From: Halobacterium hubeiense
GTDB lineage: Archaea; Halobacteriota; Halobacteria; Halobacteriales; Halobacteriaceae
DNA length: 64,000 nucleotides
Direction of reading: 5' to 3'
NCBI RefSeq assembly: GCF_001488575.1
Contig: NZ_LN831302.1
Coordinates: forward strand, 2,294,001 to 2,358,000
In this document: positions 34,420-42,866 of the stretch, in pieces
How the letters are laid out: every line of letters begins with the position of its first letter
Position numbering within the stretch: position 1 is the first letter of the stretch
Translations under genes and position numbers: made by a program
Notes under the pieces: generated by a model
What the model was told of the DNA's origin: nothing
What the model saw: only the letters and a program-made list of their open reading frames with translations
Database searches by the model: none

Positions 34420-36555
34420 CTAGTCCGCGGCCGCGCTCGTCGCGCCCGCACCGCTCCGCTCGTTCTTCGCCTCGATTGCTTCCACGAGCAGTTCGGTGAC
34501 GTCCGTGATTTCGATGTCGTCCTCGTAGCCGCCGGTCTTCCGACCGTCCTCGTACATCGTCATGCACATCGGGCACGCGACGACGAAGCGGTCCACGTCG
34601 GGACCGGCGTCGGTGTCTTCGAGGGCTTCGCGGATGCGCTCCTCGCTGGGTTTGGTCTCCTCTTCGAAGTCCATCCAGAGGCCGCCACCGCCGCCGCCAC
34701 AGCAAAAGGAATCGTCGCGGTTGCGCGGCATCTCGTCGAGCGTGACGCCCGTGGCGCGCACGACCTCGCGGGGCGCCTCGAACTCGCCGTTGTACCGCCC
34801 GAGGTGGCAGGGGTCGTGGTAGGTGACGGTGTCGTCCAACTCCGTGCCGGAGAGGCCGAGCGCGCCCCGATTGACGAGGTTCTCGACGACCTGCGTGTAG
34901 TGGTAGACGGAGTCGCCGTCCTCGAAGCCGAACTGCTCGTACTCGTTCGAGAAGGTGTTGTACGAGTGGGGGTCCGTGCAGACGATTTTCTCGTAGTCGC
35001 AGTTCTGGAAGGCCTCGATGTTCTCCTCGGCGACCATCTCGTAGAGGCCTTCCTCGCCGACGCGCCGGATGTCGTTGCCGTCGTTCTGTTCGTCCTCGTA
35101 GAGGATGCCGTAGGAGACGCCGGCCTCCTCGAAGACCTTCGCCAGCGAGCGCGCGACGTGTTGGTTGCGCTCGTCGTAGCTCGGGTAGTCGCCGACGTAC
35201 CAGAGGTACTCCACGTCCTGCTCGCGGGCGTCGGGCACCTCGAAGTCCAGTTCCTCGGTCCAGTCGGGGCGCTTGCGGTCGGGGTCGCCGAACGTGTTGC
35301 CCTTCTGGAAGACGTTCATCACGGCCTCCTCGACGTTCTTGTTCATCTGGCCGGACTCGGTGAGCCGGCGGTTCATCTCCGTGAACTGCGTGACGTGCTC
35401 GATGTCCACCGGGCAGGCGTCCATGCACGCCATACAGGACATGCAGGACTCCATCGTCTCGGCGTCCACGACTGAGGTGCCGCCGTCCGCGACGATGTCC
35501 ACTTCCTCGCGGTCGCCCGCTTCGAGGCCTTCGCGGTAGGATTTCAGGTCGAGGATGACGTCGCGGGGGTCCAGCGGGCGGCCGGCGGCCTTCGCGGGGC
35601 AGGCCGACGAGCAGCGCCCGCACTTCGTGCAGGCGTCGTGGTCGAGCAGCTGCTTCCACGTGAAGTCCTCAATCTCCGAGGGGCCGATTTCCTCCGGGCT
35701 GGCGTCCTCCGGCACGCGCGGGAGGCGGCGGCCGGCGTCCTCGTCGCGCGTGACGAGGTTCGCGTAACTGGAGAGCATGTGGAACGGCTTGGCGTAGGGG
35801 ACGCTGGCGACGAACGCGAGCGCGAGCAGCGCGTGACTCCACCACACCACGGGGTAGGCGGCGGCCGCGGCGTCGGCGGTGACGCCCGCCGCCTGCAGCA
35901 CGTCCTTGACGAACCAGCCGACGAACGAGACGGTCTCGAAGGAGACGTCGCGGGTGGCGCTGGTGCCGAGGATGCGGACGCCCTCGGTGACGTAGCCGCC
36001 GACGCCCAGCAGGAACAGCGTCCACACGAAGAGGTCGTCCTCGGTGCTGATGTGTTTCCCCCAGAGGCGGCCGTAGCGCACCCAGTAGCGGCGGTAGATG
36101 GCCATCCCGACGCCGACGACGAACAGCAGGCCCATCGCGTCCGCGACGAACGAGTACGCGAGGTAGAAGTCGCCGACGAAGAAGGAGGGCTGGCCGAGCA
36201 CGAGCGTCCAGAGGTCCATGTCGATGCCGAGGATGGTGGTCGCGATGAGCAGCGTCAGGAACCCCCAGAGGATGAACGTGTGCATCACGCCCGCGTAGAG
36301 GTCGCGGTCGAACTGCTTCTCGTTGGACGCGACGAGCTTCGCGGCGGTGAGCACGCGGGAGGGGAGGTCGGTGAGTCGGTCGATGGGGTCGTCGGCGCCG
36401 CGCGCGTACGTCGCGAAGCGCCGGTAGACGCCGAACAGGAAGATGGCGACGGCGACCGCGGCGAGGTAGTAGAACAGCGCCTCGCCGACGTGGCCGATGC
36501 GCCAGAACGTCGGCCGGGTCTCGGTCCCGGCCTGCGCGAGCACGAACGAAGACAT
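34420..36555 (-). CDS. Membrane Fe-S oxidoreductase (HdrD-like fused to a b-type cytochrome domain)
   Basis: 711 residues. The N-terminal 280 residues hold about six TM helices with histidines (MHTFILWGF, WWSHALLAL) like a NarI/HdrE-type heme b domain. Next come two 4Fe-4S motifs, CTKCGRCSSACP and CMSCMACMDACP, then two CCG-type domains: CHLGRYNGEFEAP with DSFCCGGGGGG, preceded by a CTDPHSYNTF variant, and a final ACPMCMTMYE. This architecture matches haloarchaeal heterodisulfide-reductase-related proteins, thought to pass electrons between a cytoplasmic donor and the quinone pool. The donor is not identifiable here. Confidence 0.88.
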   Translation of the reverse strand: MSSFVLAQAGTETRPTFWRIGHVGEALFYYLAAVAVAIFLFGVYRRFATYARGADDPIDRLTDLPSRVLTAAKLVASNEKQFDRDLYAGVMHTFILWGFLTLLIATTILGIDMDLWTLVLGQPSFFVGDFYLAYSFVADAMGLLFVVGVGMAIYRRYWVRYGRLWGKHISTEDDLFVWTLFLLGVGGYVTEGVRILGTSATRDVSFETVSFVGWFVKDVLQAAGVTADAAAAAYPVVWWSHALLALAFVASVPYAKPFHMLSSYANLVTRDEDAGRRLPRVPEDASPEEIGPSEIEDFTWKQLLDHDACTKCGRCSSACPAKAAGRPLDPRDVILDLKSYREGLEAGDREEVDIVADGGTSVVDAETMESCMSCMACMDACPVDIEHVTQFTEMNRRLTESGQMNKNVEEAVMNVFQKGNTFGDPDRKRPDWTEELDFEVPDAREQDVEYLWYVGDYPSYDERNQHVARSLAKVFEEAGVSYGILYEDEQNDGNDIRRVGEEGLYEMVAEENIEAFQNCDYEKIVCTDPHSYNTFSNEYEQFGFEDGDSVYHYTQVVENLVNRGALGLSGTELDDTVTYHDPCHLGRYNGEFEAPREVVRATGVTLDEMPRNRDDSFCCGGGGGGLWMDFEEETKPSEERIREALEDTDAGPDVDRFVVACPMCMTMYEDGRKTGGYEDDIEITDVTELLVEAIEAKNERSGAGATSAAAD

Positions 36556-36623
36556 ACCTCAAACCGTGGGCACGATTCGCATAAAGCTTGGCAACCCGAA
36601 GACCACTCGCTAACGGTTTCTTC

Positions 36624-37331
36624 TCAGCGGAGCGCGGCGGCCGCCAGCGCGAGCGCCGCGCCGGTCGCCAGCCAGTCGCGGGAGCGGTACGCCAGCGGCG
36701 GCGGCGTGGGGTTCCACGCGAAACACCGGGCGCGGAGCGCGACCGACAGCCGGTCGGCGCGGTCGAGCGCGCGGGCGAGGCCGCCGACGGCGACCAGCCG
36801 GATGCGCTCGCGGAGCGGGCGTTCGCTCCCGAGGCGGGCGTTCACGGCGTCCCGGCGGCCCGCGATGTCCGACTGGAGGACGGGGAGGAATCGGAAGACG
36901 AGCGCGACGCCGACGCCCGTCGCCTGTCCGACGCGGCCCGGCAGCAGCCACCGGACGGCGGCCCGCGAGTCCCGCGTCGGCGTGCTGTAGACGTACGCCG
37001 CGGCGACGAGCAACACGAGGACGACGCGGTAGGACGCCAGCGCCGCCGAGACGGCCGCGTCGGGGCGAATCCACGGCGGCCCGAGCGTGAGGGCGGTGAC
37101 GACGGGGCCGGCGACGAGGAACGGGAGGACGACGCGGAACTCCCCGAGGGCGGCGCGCGGCGAGGCGTCCGCGAGGTACGGCGCGAGCACCGCCAGCGGC
37201 GTCAACAGCGCGAGCCCGAGCGGGGTAGTGTGGGCGAACGCGACGAGCGCGAACGCGGTCTGGAGCGCGAGCTTCGCGCGCGGGTCGAGGGCGTGGAGGA
37301 CGCCGTCTCCGGGTCGGTACGCGAGCGTCAC
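36624..37331 (-). CDS. Energy-coupling factor transporter transmembrane subunit EcfT (BioN-like)
   Basis: 235 residues from GTG 37331, overlapping the ecfA stop by 4 nt (GTGA). It starts with VTLAYRPGDGVLHALDPRAK, the typical EcfT opening, and has about five TM helices. The coupling-helix motifs appear as a degenerate Ala-Arg-Gly set, RPLRERIRLVAVGGLARALDRADRLSVALRARCF. It couples ATPase movement to the BioY substrate-binding component. Last gene of the bioY-ecfA-ecfT operon. Confidence 0.88.
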   Translation of the reverse strand: MTLAYRPGDGVLHALDPRAKLALQTAFALVAFAHTTPLGLALLTPLAVLAPYLADASPRAALGEFRVVLPFLVAGPVVTALTLGPPWIRPDAAVSAALASYRVVLVLLVAAAYVYSTPTRDSRAAVRWLLPGRVGQATGVGVALVFRFLPVLQSDIAGRRDAVNARLGSERPLRERIRLVAVGGLARALDRADRLSVALRARCFAWNPTPPPLAYRSRDWLATGAALALAAAALR

Positions 37332-38026
37332 GGCAGGCGCACCCCGAGGTCGGGGAGCCGGTCGCGCACGCTCTCGGGCGGGCCGTCGGCCGCGATTTCG
37401 CCGTCCGCGAGCGCGACCACGCGGTCGGCGAACGCCCAGACGTCGCGGAGGTCGTGGGTGACGACGACGAGGCTCGTCCCGGACTCGTGGAGCCCGCGCA
37501 AGCGGTCGAGGACGGACTGGCGGGCGGGCCAGTCCAGTCCCGTGAACGGCTCGTCGAGCACGAGGTGGTCGGGCCGCATCGCGAGCGCGCCGGCGACGGC
37601 GACGCGGGCCTGCTCGCCGCCCGAGAGCTCGTCGATGCGCTCGTCGCGGCGGTCCGCGAGCTCCACCGCGTCGAGGGCTTCGGCGACGCGTTCGTCGATG
37701 TCCTCTCGTGGGAGGCCGAGGTTCTCGGGGCCGAACGCGACGTCCGCGCCGACGGTCGCACCGACGAAGCCGTCGCGGGGGTCCTGGAAGACCATCCCCA
37801 CGCTTGCGCGCGCGGCCACGAGGTCGTCGTGGACGGGCGTGCCGTTGACCCTGACTTCGCCCTCGTCGGGTTCCAGCAGGCCGTTGAGGTGGCGCACGAG
37901 CGTCGTCTTCCCGCAGCCGTTCGCGCCCGCAAGCAGCACGCACTCGCCGTCCGCGACGCGGAGGCTGACGCCGTCGAGGGCGGTGGTGTCGCCGTAGCGG
38001 TGCGTGAGGTCGTCGACGGCGAGCAT
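37328..38026 (-). CDS. Energy-coupling factor ABC ATPase (BioM-like)
   Basis: 232 residues. ABC ATPase with Walker A LLAGANGCGKTTLVRHL, Q-loop VGMVFQDP, signature LSGGEQARVAVAGAL, Walker B HLVLDEPFTGLD and H-loop VVVTHDLRDV. A single ATPase would work as a homodimer with EcfT and BioY. Its ATG overlaps the bioY stop by one nucleotide, and its own stop overlaps the EcfT start, so the three are translationally coupled. Confidence 0.93.
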   Translation of the reverse strand: MLAVDDLTHRYGDTTALDGVSLRVADGECVLLAGANGCGKTTLVRHLNGLLEPDEGEVRVNGTPVHDDLVAARASVGMVFQDPRDGFVGATVGADVAFGPENLGLPREDIDERVAEALDAVELADRRDERIDELSGGEQARVAVAGALAMRPDHLVLDEPFTGLDWPARQSVLDRLRGLHESGTSLVVVTHDLRDVWAFADRVVALADGEIAADGPPESVRDRLPDLGVRLP

Positions 38027-38607
38027 CAGGCGGCGCCGAGGTCCTCGGTGCGCGTGATGCCGACCGCGGCCGCGATCTTGAACGCCTCGGCGGGGACGAA
38101 CGCGACGGCGGTGACGAGGAACGACCGGTAGAGGCCGACGTCCTGCACGAACGCGTACCCGAGCGTGCCGCCCGCGTAGATGACGGCGGTGCCGGCGACC
38201 ATCGCGGCGACGAGCCGCGGGACGGAGCCGTCTCGGGGTTTCGTGAGGGCGCTGGTGCCGTGCGCGAGCAGTCCGGTCAGGGCGGCTGCGACGGGGTACG
38301 ACCAGAGGTAGCCGCCGTACGGCCCGAGTAGTGCGCCGAGGCCCGCGCTCCCGCCGGAGAAGACCGGCGCGCCGACCGCGCCGGCCGCGACGTACAACAG
38401 CATGGAGAAGCCGCCCCAGACGGGACCGAGGTAGATGCCAGCGAGGAACACGCCGAGCACCTGTAGCGTGACCGGCGCCGGGGAGAACGGGTTCTGGAAC
38501 GATACGTACGCGAACGCGCCCGTCAGGGCTGCGAAGACGGCGGCGCGGGCGACGTTCTCGACGGTCTCGTCGCCGACGAGGTCGACGGAGTCGGATTCGA
38601 CGCTCAC
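38026..38607 (-). CDS. bioY: Biotin transporter S-component BioY
   Basis: 193 residues from GTG 38607 (MSVESDSVDLVGDE). A TTG ten codons upstream (38637) is possible but less likely. Six TM helices. BioY motifs: AYVSFQNPFSPAPVTLQVLG, where the PVT/LQ segment contacts biotin, and GPYGGYLWSYPVAA. It captures biotin and hands it to the EcfA/EcfT module encoded directly downstream. Expression is probably controlled at the inverted repeat at 38644-38669. Confidence 0.93.
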   Translation of the reverse strand: MSVESDSVDLVGDETVENVARAAVFAALTGAFAYVSFQNPFSPAPVTLQVLGVFLAGIYLGPVWGGFSMLLYVAAGAVGAPVFSGGSAGLGALLGPYGGYLWSYPVAAALTGLLAHGTSALTKPRDGSVPRLVAAMVAGTAVIYAGGTLGYAFVQDVGLYRSFLVTAVAFVPAEAFKIAAAVGITRTEDLGAA

Positions 38608-38643
38608 GGCCCGACCACTCTCGTCAACCGGTTTCAATTCTCT

Positions 38644-38682
38644 GGTTTACGGGGCTCGCGTGGTAAGCCAACAGACATATAG
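38644..38682. promoter_or_regulatory. Divergent promoter with inverted repeat between bioY and the Cmi4-like gene
   Basis: The only AT-rich element in the gap, CATATAGC (about 38675-38682), can serve both directions: about 31-38 nt before ATG 38713 on the plus strand, and as CTATATG on the minus strand ahead of bioY. Just bioY-side of it lies an inverted repeat GGTTTAC-N12-GTAAGCC (38644-38650 and 38663-38669, six of seven positions pairing), placed where a repressor would block the bioY start. A biotin-responsive regulator is a guess. Confidence 0.5.
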
Positions 38683-38712
38683 CGACGCGCTCCGCTAGGG
38701 TGTCACTATTAC

Positions 38713-39294
38713 ATGGACGAGAAGACCGAGGAACTCCGGGACATCTTCGTCGACGTGGCCGACGGCGACACGGTCACCGAGTCCCAGGAGGAGACCCACG
38801 GGTCGCTCGCCTCCGAGGCCGACGTCGAAGCCCGGCTCCGCGAGACGGTCGCGGAGATGCGAGAGGACCTCGACTTCGAGACGTCGCTGTCCGTCGACGA
38901 ACTCACGGCGCTCGTCGAGCGCTTCTACGAGGAGGACAGCGACGCCGAAATCGCCGAGGTTCTCGGCGTCGACGAGCAGACCGTAATCGACGCCCGCCTC
39001 GACCTCCACCTGCTCCGGGAGGCCGACACCGACGCGCCCCTCGACCGCGTTCGCGACGCCGACGACTCCGTCGAGGCCCTCGCCGACGACCTCGGCGTCG
39101 ACGCGGGGACCATCCAACACTACCAGCGCGTCGTCGAGACCCGCGAACAGCGCCGCCGGCTCAACGACCGCTACCGCGCGGAGTTCGAGAACGCCTTACA
39201 GGACCGCGAGCTCTCCGAGCGGCTCACCAGCTCCGTCCACGAGGACGGCCTCGAAGGCGCCACCGAGGGCCAGGAGACGGACATCGACATCTGA
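38713..39294 (+). CDS. Conditioned medium-induced protein 4-like (Cmi4)
   Basis: 193-residue acidic soluble protein beginning MDEKTEELRDIFVDVADGDT. Two helix-turn-helix-like segments are visible: ERFYEEDSDAEIAEVLGVDE with TVIDARLDLHLL, and SVEALADDLGVDAGTIQHYQ. A long helix follows (RRRLNDRYRAEFENALQ). The sequence matches the haloarchaeal family annotated as conditioned medium-induced protein 4 (recalled). Probably a DNA-binding protein; targets unknown. Confidence 0.8.
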   Translation: MDEKTEELRDIFVDVADGDTVTESQEETHGSLASEADVEARLRETVAEMREDLDFETSLSVDELTALVERFYEEDSDAEIAEVLGVDEQTVIDARLDLHLLREADTDAPLDRVRDADDSVEALADDLGVDAGTIQHYQRVVETREQRRRLNDRYRAEFENALQDRELSERLTSSVHEDGLEGATEGQETDIDI

Positions 39295-39349
39295 CGCCGG
39301 CCGCGCGTGCCGGCGGTTTTATGCCGGTTTCTCTCTACACCACGAACGA

Positions 39350-39988
39350 ATGAGCGACGGCGCCCCCTCTGACCAGACCACCGGCGCGGAGTACGCCGAG
39401 GACGTGCTCGAACGGCTGTTCCGGGACAGCTGGACGAACGCCGTGCTCGCGTGGCTGCTGGTCGCCGTGCTCGCGCTCGTGTTCGTGGACAGCGTCCTCG
39501 ACTTCGACCAGCAGTGGATGGTGTTCGTCGCCGCCGTCGGCGCCATCGTCCTCGTGCCGCCGGTGGCGTTCCGTGAGTGGCGCGTGATGCTCCCGTGGGA
39601 GCTGCTGGTGCTCGCGCTGCTCCCGATTCTCGTCGCCGGGCTGTTCGGCGGCACCCTCGGCACGTTCGCGACGTACCTCTCGCTGGCCGGCGTCGCGCTC
39701 ATCGTCGTCGTCGAACTCCACCTGTTCACCGAACTGGAGGTCACCCACTGGTTCGCCGTCGTCCTCGTCGTGTTGACGACGCTGGCGTCGGGCGCCGCGT
39801 GGGCAATCGTCCGGTGGAACTTCGACCAGTACCTCGGCACCTCGTACCTCACGGACAACCACGCGCTGATGATGGAGTTCGTGTGGGTGACCCTCGCCGG
39901 GTTCGCCGCGGGCGTCCTCTTCGACGCGTACTTCCGGCGCCGGGACCGCTGGCTGCGCCGCGCGCTCTCCCGGGTGGTGCCGGTATGA
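39350..39988 (+). CDS. Conserved haloarchaeal membrane protein
   Basis: 212 residues with an acidic N-terminus and about six TM helices (for example TNAVLAWLLVAVLALVFVD, ELLVLALLPILVAGLFGG and ALIVVVELHLFTELEV), ending in a basic FRRRDRWLRRALSRV tail. The TGA overlaps the ATG of the next gene (ATGA). The two membrane proteins are therefore likely made together. No family function is known to me. Confidence 0.75.
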   Translation: MSDGAPSDQTTGAEYAEDVLERLFRDSWTNAVLAWLLVAVLALVFVDSVLDFDQQWMVFVAAVGAIVLVPPVAFREWRVMLPWELLVLALLPILVAGLFGGTLGTFATYLSLAGVALIVVVELHLFTELEVTHWFAVVLVVLTTLASGAAWAIVRWNFDQYLGTSYLTDNHALMMEFVWVTLAGFAAGVLFDAYFRRRDRWLRRALSRVVPV

Positions 39989-40611
39989 CGCTGCTCCCGC
40001 GGCCGTCCGCGAGCGCCCAGCGCGCCATCACGCGCACGATGCAGGTCGTGCTCGCGGGACTGGTCGTCTACGGGTTCGCCCGCGGCAACTCCAAGGCCGT
40101 CGTGAACGGCTCGATTACGCTGCTCATCACGTTCGTGCCCGCGCTGCTGGAGCGCCGCTACGACCTCCCGCTGGACCCGTGGCTGGCGCTGTGGCTCACC
40201 GCCGCCGTCTTCCTCCACGTGCTCGGCTCCTCGGGGCTGTACGTCCACATCCCGTGGTGGGACCACGTCACGCACGCGCTGTCGGCGTCGCTGGTCGCGG
40301 GCGCCGGCTACACGGTCGCGCGCGCCGTCGACCTCCACCACGAGGACATCACCATCCCCTCCCGAATCGCGTTCGTCTACCTCTTCGTCGTCGTGCTGGC
40401 GTTCGGCGTCGTCTGGGAGCTGTTCGAGTTCGGCCTCGACGTCGCCGCCCAGCAGACCGGGCTGACGATGCCGCTGGCCCAGCACGGCCTCGACGACACG
40501 GTCAAGGACTTCATGTACAACTCGCTGGGCGCGCTCGTCGTCGGCGTGTTCGGGCAGGCCCACCTCGTCGGCGTCGCCGAGACCGTCGAGGACTGGTGGC
40601 TCGCCCGGTAG
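39985..40611 (+). CDS. Membrane protein, DUF2238/YjdF-like
   Basis: 208 residues with about six TM helices. The HIPWWDHVTHALSASLVAGAG and GVVWELFEFGLDVAA motifs, with conserved His/Asp/Glu near helix ends, and a C-terminal DTVKDFMYNSLGALVVGVFG are characteristic of DUF2238 (YjdF) proteins. The ATG overlaps the stop of the preceding membrane-protein gene by 4 nt. Function unknown; the buried polar residues could bind a metal or lipid headgroup. Confidence 0.78.
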   Translation: MTLLPRPSASAQRAITRTMQVVLAGLVVYGFARGNSKAVVNGSITLLITFVPALLERRYDLPLDPWLALWLTAAVFLHVLGSSGLYVHIPWWDHVTHALSASLVAGAGYTVARAVDLHHEDITIPSRIAFVYLFVVVLAFGVVWELFEFGLDVAAQQTGLTMPLAQHGLDDTVKDFMYNSLGALVVGVFGQAHLVGVAETVEDWWLAR

Positions 40612-40648
40612 CGAACGTTCAAGTGCGGGAACGGGACCACTCCGTGGC

Positions 40649-41311
40649 GTGTCCGAGACCGTCGCGTTCAGCGACCTCGCGCGCGCCGCGTACTGCCCGC
40701 GCCAACTGTACTACGCGCGCCGCGACGACCGCGAGCCGCCGCCCGAGCACGACCACGCCCGCGACCTCGCGGGCCAGTACGACGCCCTCGCAGTCGCCTC
40801 CGAGACTGCGCTGGCGACCTACGACCTCGCGGTCGAACCCCCCGAGTTCCGGTCGAACCTCCGCGCCAGCCTCGACCGTCACCCCCGCGTCGCCGACCCC
40901 GCGGAGACCGGCGCGTTCGTCCGCGGGAAGGACGCACGCGGCCGCGTGGGGAAAGTTCACACCGACCCGCTGGCGGTGTCGGTGGTCACGCCCGGGCGCC
41001 CACCCGAAGCCGGGGTGTGGGAGCCCCAGTCGGTGCGCGCGGTCGCCGCCGCGAAGGCGCTGTCGTGGCGGGAGCAAGAGCCGGTCGAGCGCGCGTACGT
41101 CGAGTATTCCCGACACGGCGTCGTCCGCGAGCTCTCCCTGACGACCCGCCGGAAGGCCGCCTACCGGCGGGCGCTCCGCGCCGTCCGCGCGCTCGACGGC
41201 CCGCCGCCGCGGCTCCACGACGACGCGAAGTGCGGCGCCTGCGAGTACAGCGACGAGTGCGGGACGAAAACCCGGACGCTCAGTTCGCTGCTGTCGTTCG
41301 GCGACGACTGA
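40649..41311 (+). CDS. Cas4/Dna2-like PD-(D/E)xK Fe-S nuclease
   Basis: 220 residues from GTG 40649. An N-terminal cysteine (AAYCPRQLYYARR) and a C-terminal cluster CGACEYSDEC supply the four cysteines of a Cas4-type 4Fe-4S site. The PD-(D/E)xK core is plausible around VGKVHTDPLAVSVV and VERAYVEYSRHGVVREL but is more diverged than in CRISPR Cas4. There are no cas genes or repeats in the window, so this is a solitary Cas4-like protein, perhaps in repair or DNA processing. Confidence 0.8.
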   Translation: MSETVAFSDLARAAYCPRQLYYARRDDREPPPEHDHARDLAGQYDALAVASETALATYDLAVEPPEFRSNLRASLDRHPRVADPAETGAFVRGKDARGRVGKVHTDPLAVSVVTPGRPPEAGVWEPQSVRAVAAAKALSWREQEPVERAYVEYSRHGVVRELSLTTRRKAAYRRALRAVRALDGPPPRLHDDAKCGACEYSDECGTKTRTLSSLLSFGDD

Positions 41312-41313
41312 AC

Positions 41314-41913
41314 TCAGGCGTGCTCGGCGAGCCACTCGCGCACCGCGTCGCCGACCGCTCCCTCGCGGAGAATCTCGTTCTGTTCGACGTCGACGACCGT
41401 GCTCCCGGTTCCTCCCGGAGTCTCGCCGGCGTCCAGCACGGCGTCCACCCGCTCGCGGAACGCGGGGTCGAGGTCGGCGGGGTCCGTGACGCTCGGTTCG
41501 CCGGAGACGTTCGCGCTCGTCGAGGTGATGGGGGCGACGCGGTCAAGGAGCGCGAGCGCGGCGTCGTGGTCGGGGACGCGGACGCCGACCTTCGCGCGGC
41601 CGGCCGTGAGGACCTCGGGCACGCTGTCGCGCTTCTCGCAGACGAGCGTCACGGGGCCGGGGAGGAACGCGTCGGCGAACGCGCGCTCGGTGTCGCTCCA
41701 GCGCACGTGCTCGCTGGCGGCGGCCGCGTCCGGGAACGCGAACGACAGCGGCTTCTCGCGGCTCCGGCCCTTCGCCTCGAAGACGGCCTCGACAGCGGCC
41801 GCCTCGAGGGCGTCCGCGCCGAGGCCGTACACCGTCTCCGTCGGGTAGACGACGAGGCCGCCGTCCCGGATGGCGGCGGCGGCCGCGTCGAGGTCCGCGT
41901 CGCTGACAGGCAT
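41314..41913 (-). CDS. L-threonylcarbamoyladenylate synthase (Sua5/YrdC)
   Basis: 199 residues. It forms threonylcarbamoyl-AMP from Thr, bicarbonate and ATP for tRNA t6A. Motifs: GGLVVYPTETVYGLGADA, KGRSREKPLSFAF, FLPGPVTLVCEK, VGVRVPDH and PITSTSANVSGEP. It corresponds to the YrdC domain plus a short tail, without the extra Sua5 domain. ATG 41913 precedes the first strand appropriately. Convergent with the Cas4-like gene, with 2 nt between stops. Confidence 0.93.
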   Translation of the reverse strand: MPVSDADLDAAAAAIRDGGLVVYPTETVYGLGADALEAAAVEAVFEAKGRSREKPLSFAFPDAAAASEHVRWSDTERAFADAFLPGPVTLVCEKRDSVPEVLTAGRAKVGVRVPDHDAALALLDRVAPITSTSANVSGEPSVTDPADLDPAFRERVDAVLDAGETPGGTGSTVVDVEQNEILREGAVGDAVREWLAEHA

Positions 41914-41950
41914 ACTCGGGCAGTCGCCCGCCGCGCGAAAAAGCGTTACA

Positions 41951-42469
41951 CTACAGGCCGGCGAGCGCGTCCTCGACGGCGTCGTAGTCCGGGAAGTTCG
42001 GCCACTCGTCGGCGACCCACGCGTACTCGACGGTGCCGTCGGCGGCGACGAGGAACACCGCGGGCCGGGGTTCGCTGACGCCCGCCATCCCGTCGAGGTC
42101 GTGGCTGACGCCGTACTGCTCGGCGACGCCGTTCTGCGGGTCGCTGAACAGGCCCGCGAAGTCCTGGATGTCGCGCTCCTCGATGGTGGTCTTGTGCTCG
42201 TACGGCGACGAGATGGAGACGCCCGCAATCTGGGCGCCGTACTCCGCGACGCCGCGGTCGCGGAGCTCGTTCCAGATGTACGTCGAGGGGAACGCGCCGT
42301 CCATCGGCGTGAACACCAGCAGAACGGGACCGTCATTCAGGAGGTCCGACAGCGCGACGTCCTCCCAGTACTCGTCGTTGACGAGCGGGCGCGTGAAGTC
42401 CGGTGCCTCGTCGCCCTCCTCGACGTGGTCGGCGTCCGGCAGGTCCACGACCTCGAAGTCCAGCTCCAT
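41951..42469 (-). CDS. Redoxin (peroxiredoxin-fold) protein lacking cysteine
   Basis: 172 residues. The thioredoxin/peroxiredoxin fold is shown by GDEAPDFTRPLVNDEYWEDV, LSDLLNDGPVLLVFTPMDGA and PRPAVFLVAADGTVEYAWVA. Where AhpC/TSA proteins have T-x-x-C, this protein reads PMDGAFPST, and there is no Cys in the whole sequence. It therefore cannot act as a thiol peroxidase alone. Its ATG overlaps the TGA of the glutaredoxin gene, so the two are translated together. A non-catalytic partner role is possible. Confidence 0.85.
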   Translation of the reverse strand: MELDFEVVDLPDADHVEEGDEAPDFTRPLVNDEYWEDVALSDLLNDGPVLLVFTPMDGAFPSTYIWNELRDRGVAEYGAQIAGVSISSPYEHKTTIEERDIQDFAGLFSDPQNGVAEQYGVSHDLDGMAGVSEPRPAVFLVAADGTVEYAWVADEWPNFPDYDAVEDALAGL

Positions 42470-42759
42470 CAGTCCTCACCCCCGTAGGTGGCGTCGAGGT
42501 ACTCCACGATGTTCGCGCTCTCGGCCATCGCCACGCCGGTCTCGTCGTCGATGATGGCGGGGACGGTGCGCGCGCCGACGATGCGCTTGACTGCGTCGCG
42601 CTCGGAGTGCATCGGCTCCACGAACCGGGACTGGTAGTCGATGTTCAGTTCGTCCAGTTTGCGGACGACGCGCTCGCAGAACGGGCACGCCTGCAGGCGG
42701 TACAGCGTGACGTGGGCGTCGCTGTGCTCGGGTCGCGGCGGTGCGGTTCGCGCGCTCAT
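42469..42759 (-). CDS. Glutaredoxin-like protein
   Basis: 96 residues. GST-N/glutaredoxin fold with the active-site motif LYRLQACPFCERVVRKL (CPFC), the cis-Pro loop ARTVPAIIDDE and the C-terminal ESANIVEYLDATY. It would reduce disulfides or handle low-molecular-weight thiols; haloarchaea use gamma-glutamylcysteine rather than glutathione. Coupled (TGATG) to the Cys-less redoxin downstream. Confidence 0.92.
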   Translation of the reverse strand: MSARTAPPRPEHSDAHVTLYRLQACPFCERVVRKLDELNIDYQSRFVEPMHSERDAVKRIVGARTVPAIIDDETGVAMAESANIVEYLDATYGGED

Positions 42760-42866
42760 GTGGGTTCGTTCGCTCGAAACCCGGGTAAACGCTTCGCCCG
42801 CGGCGGCCTCCGCGGGTGCAGCGAGTGAGTAAACTCTTAACCCGCGCGCTGAAAAGGGAGGCTGGA

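Noticed and set aside
40649-41311. CRISPR locus expected next to a Cas4-like gene
   Set aside because: No regularly spaced direct repeats and no other cas genes are present anywhere in the window.
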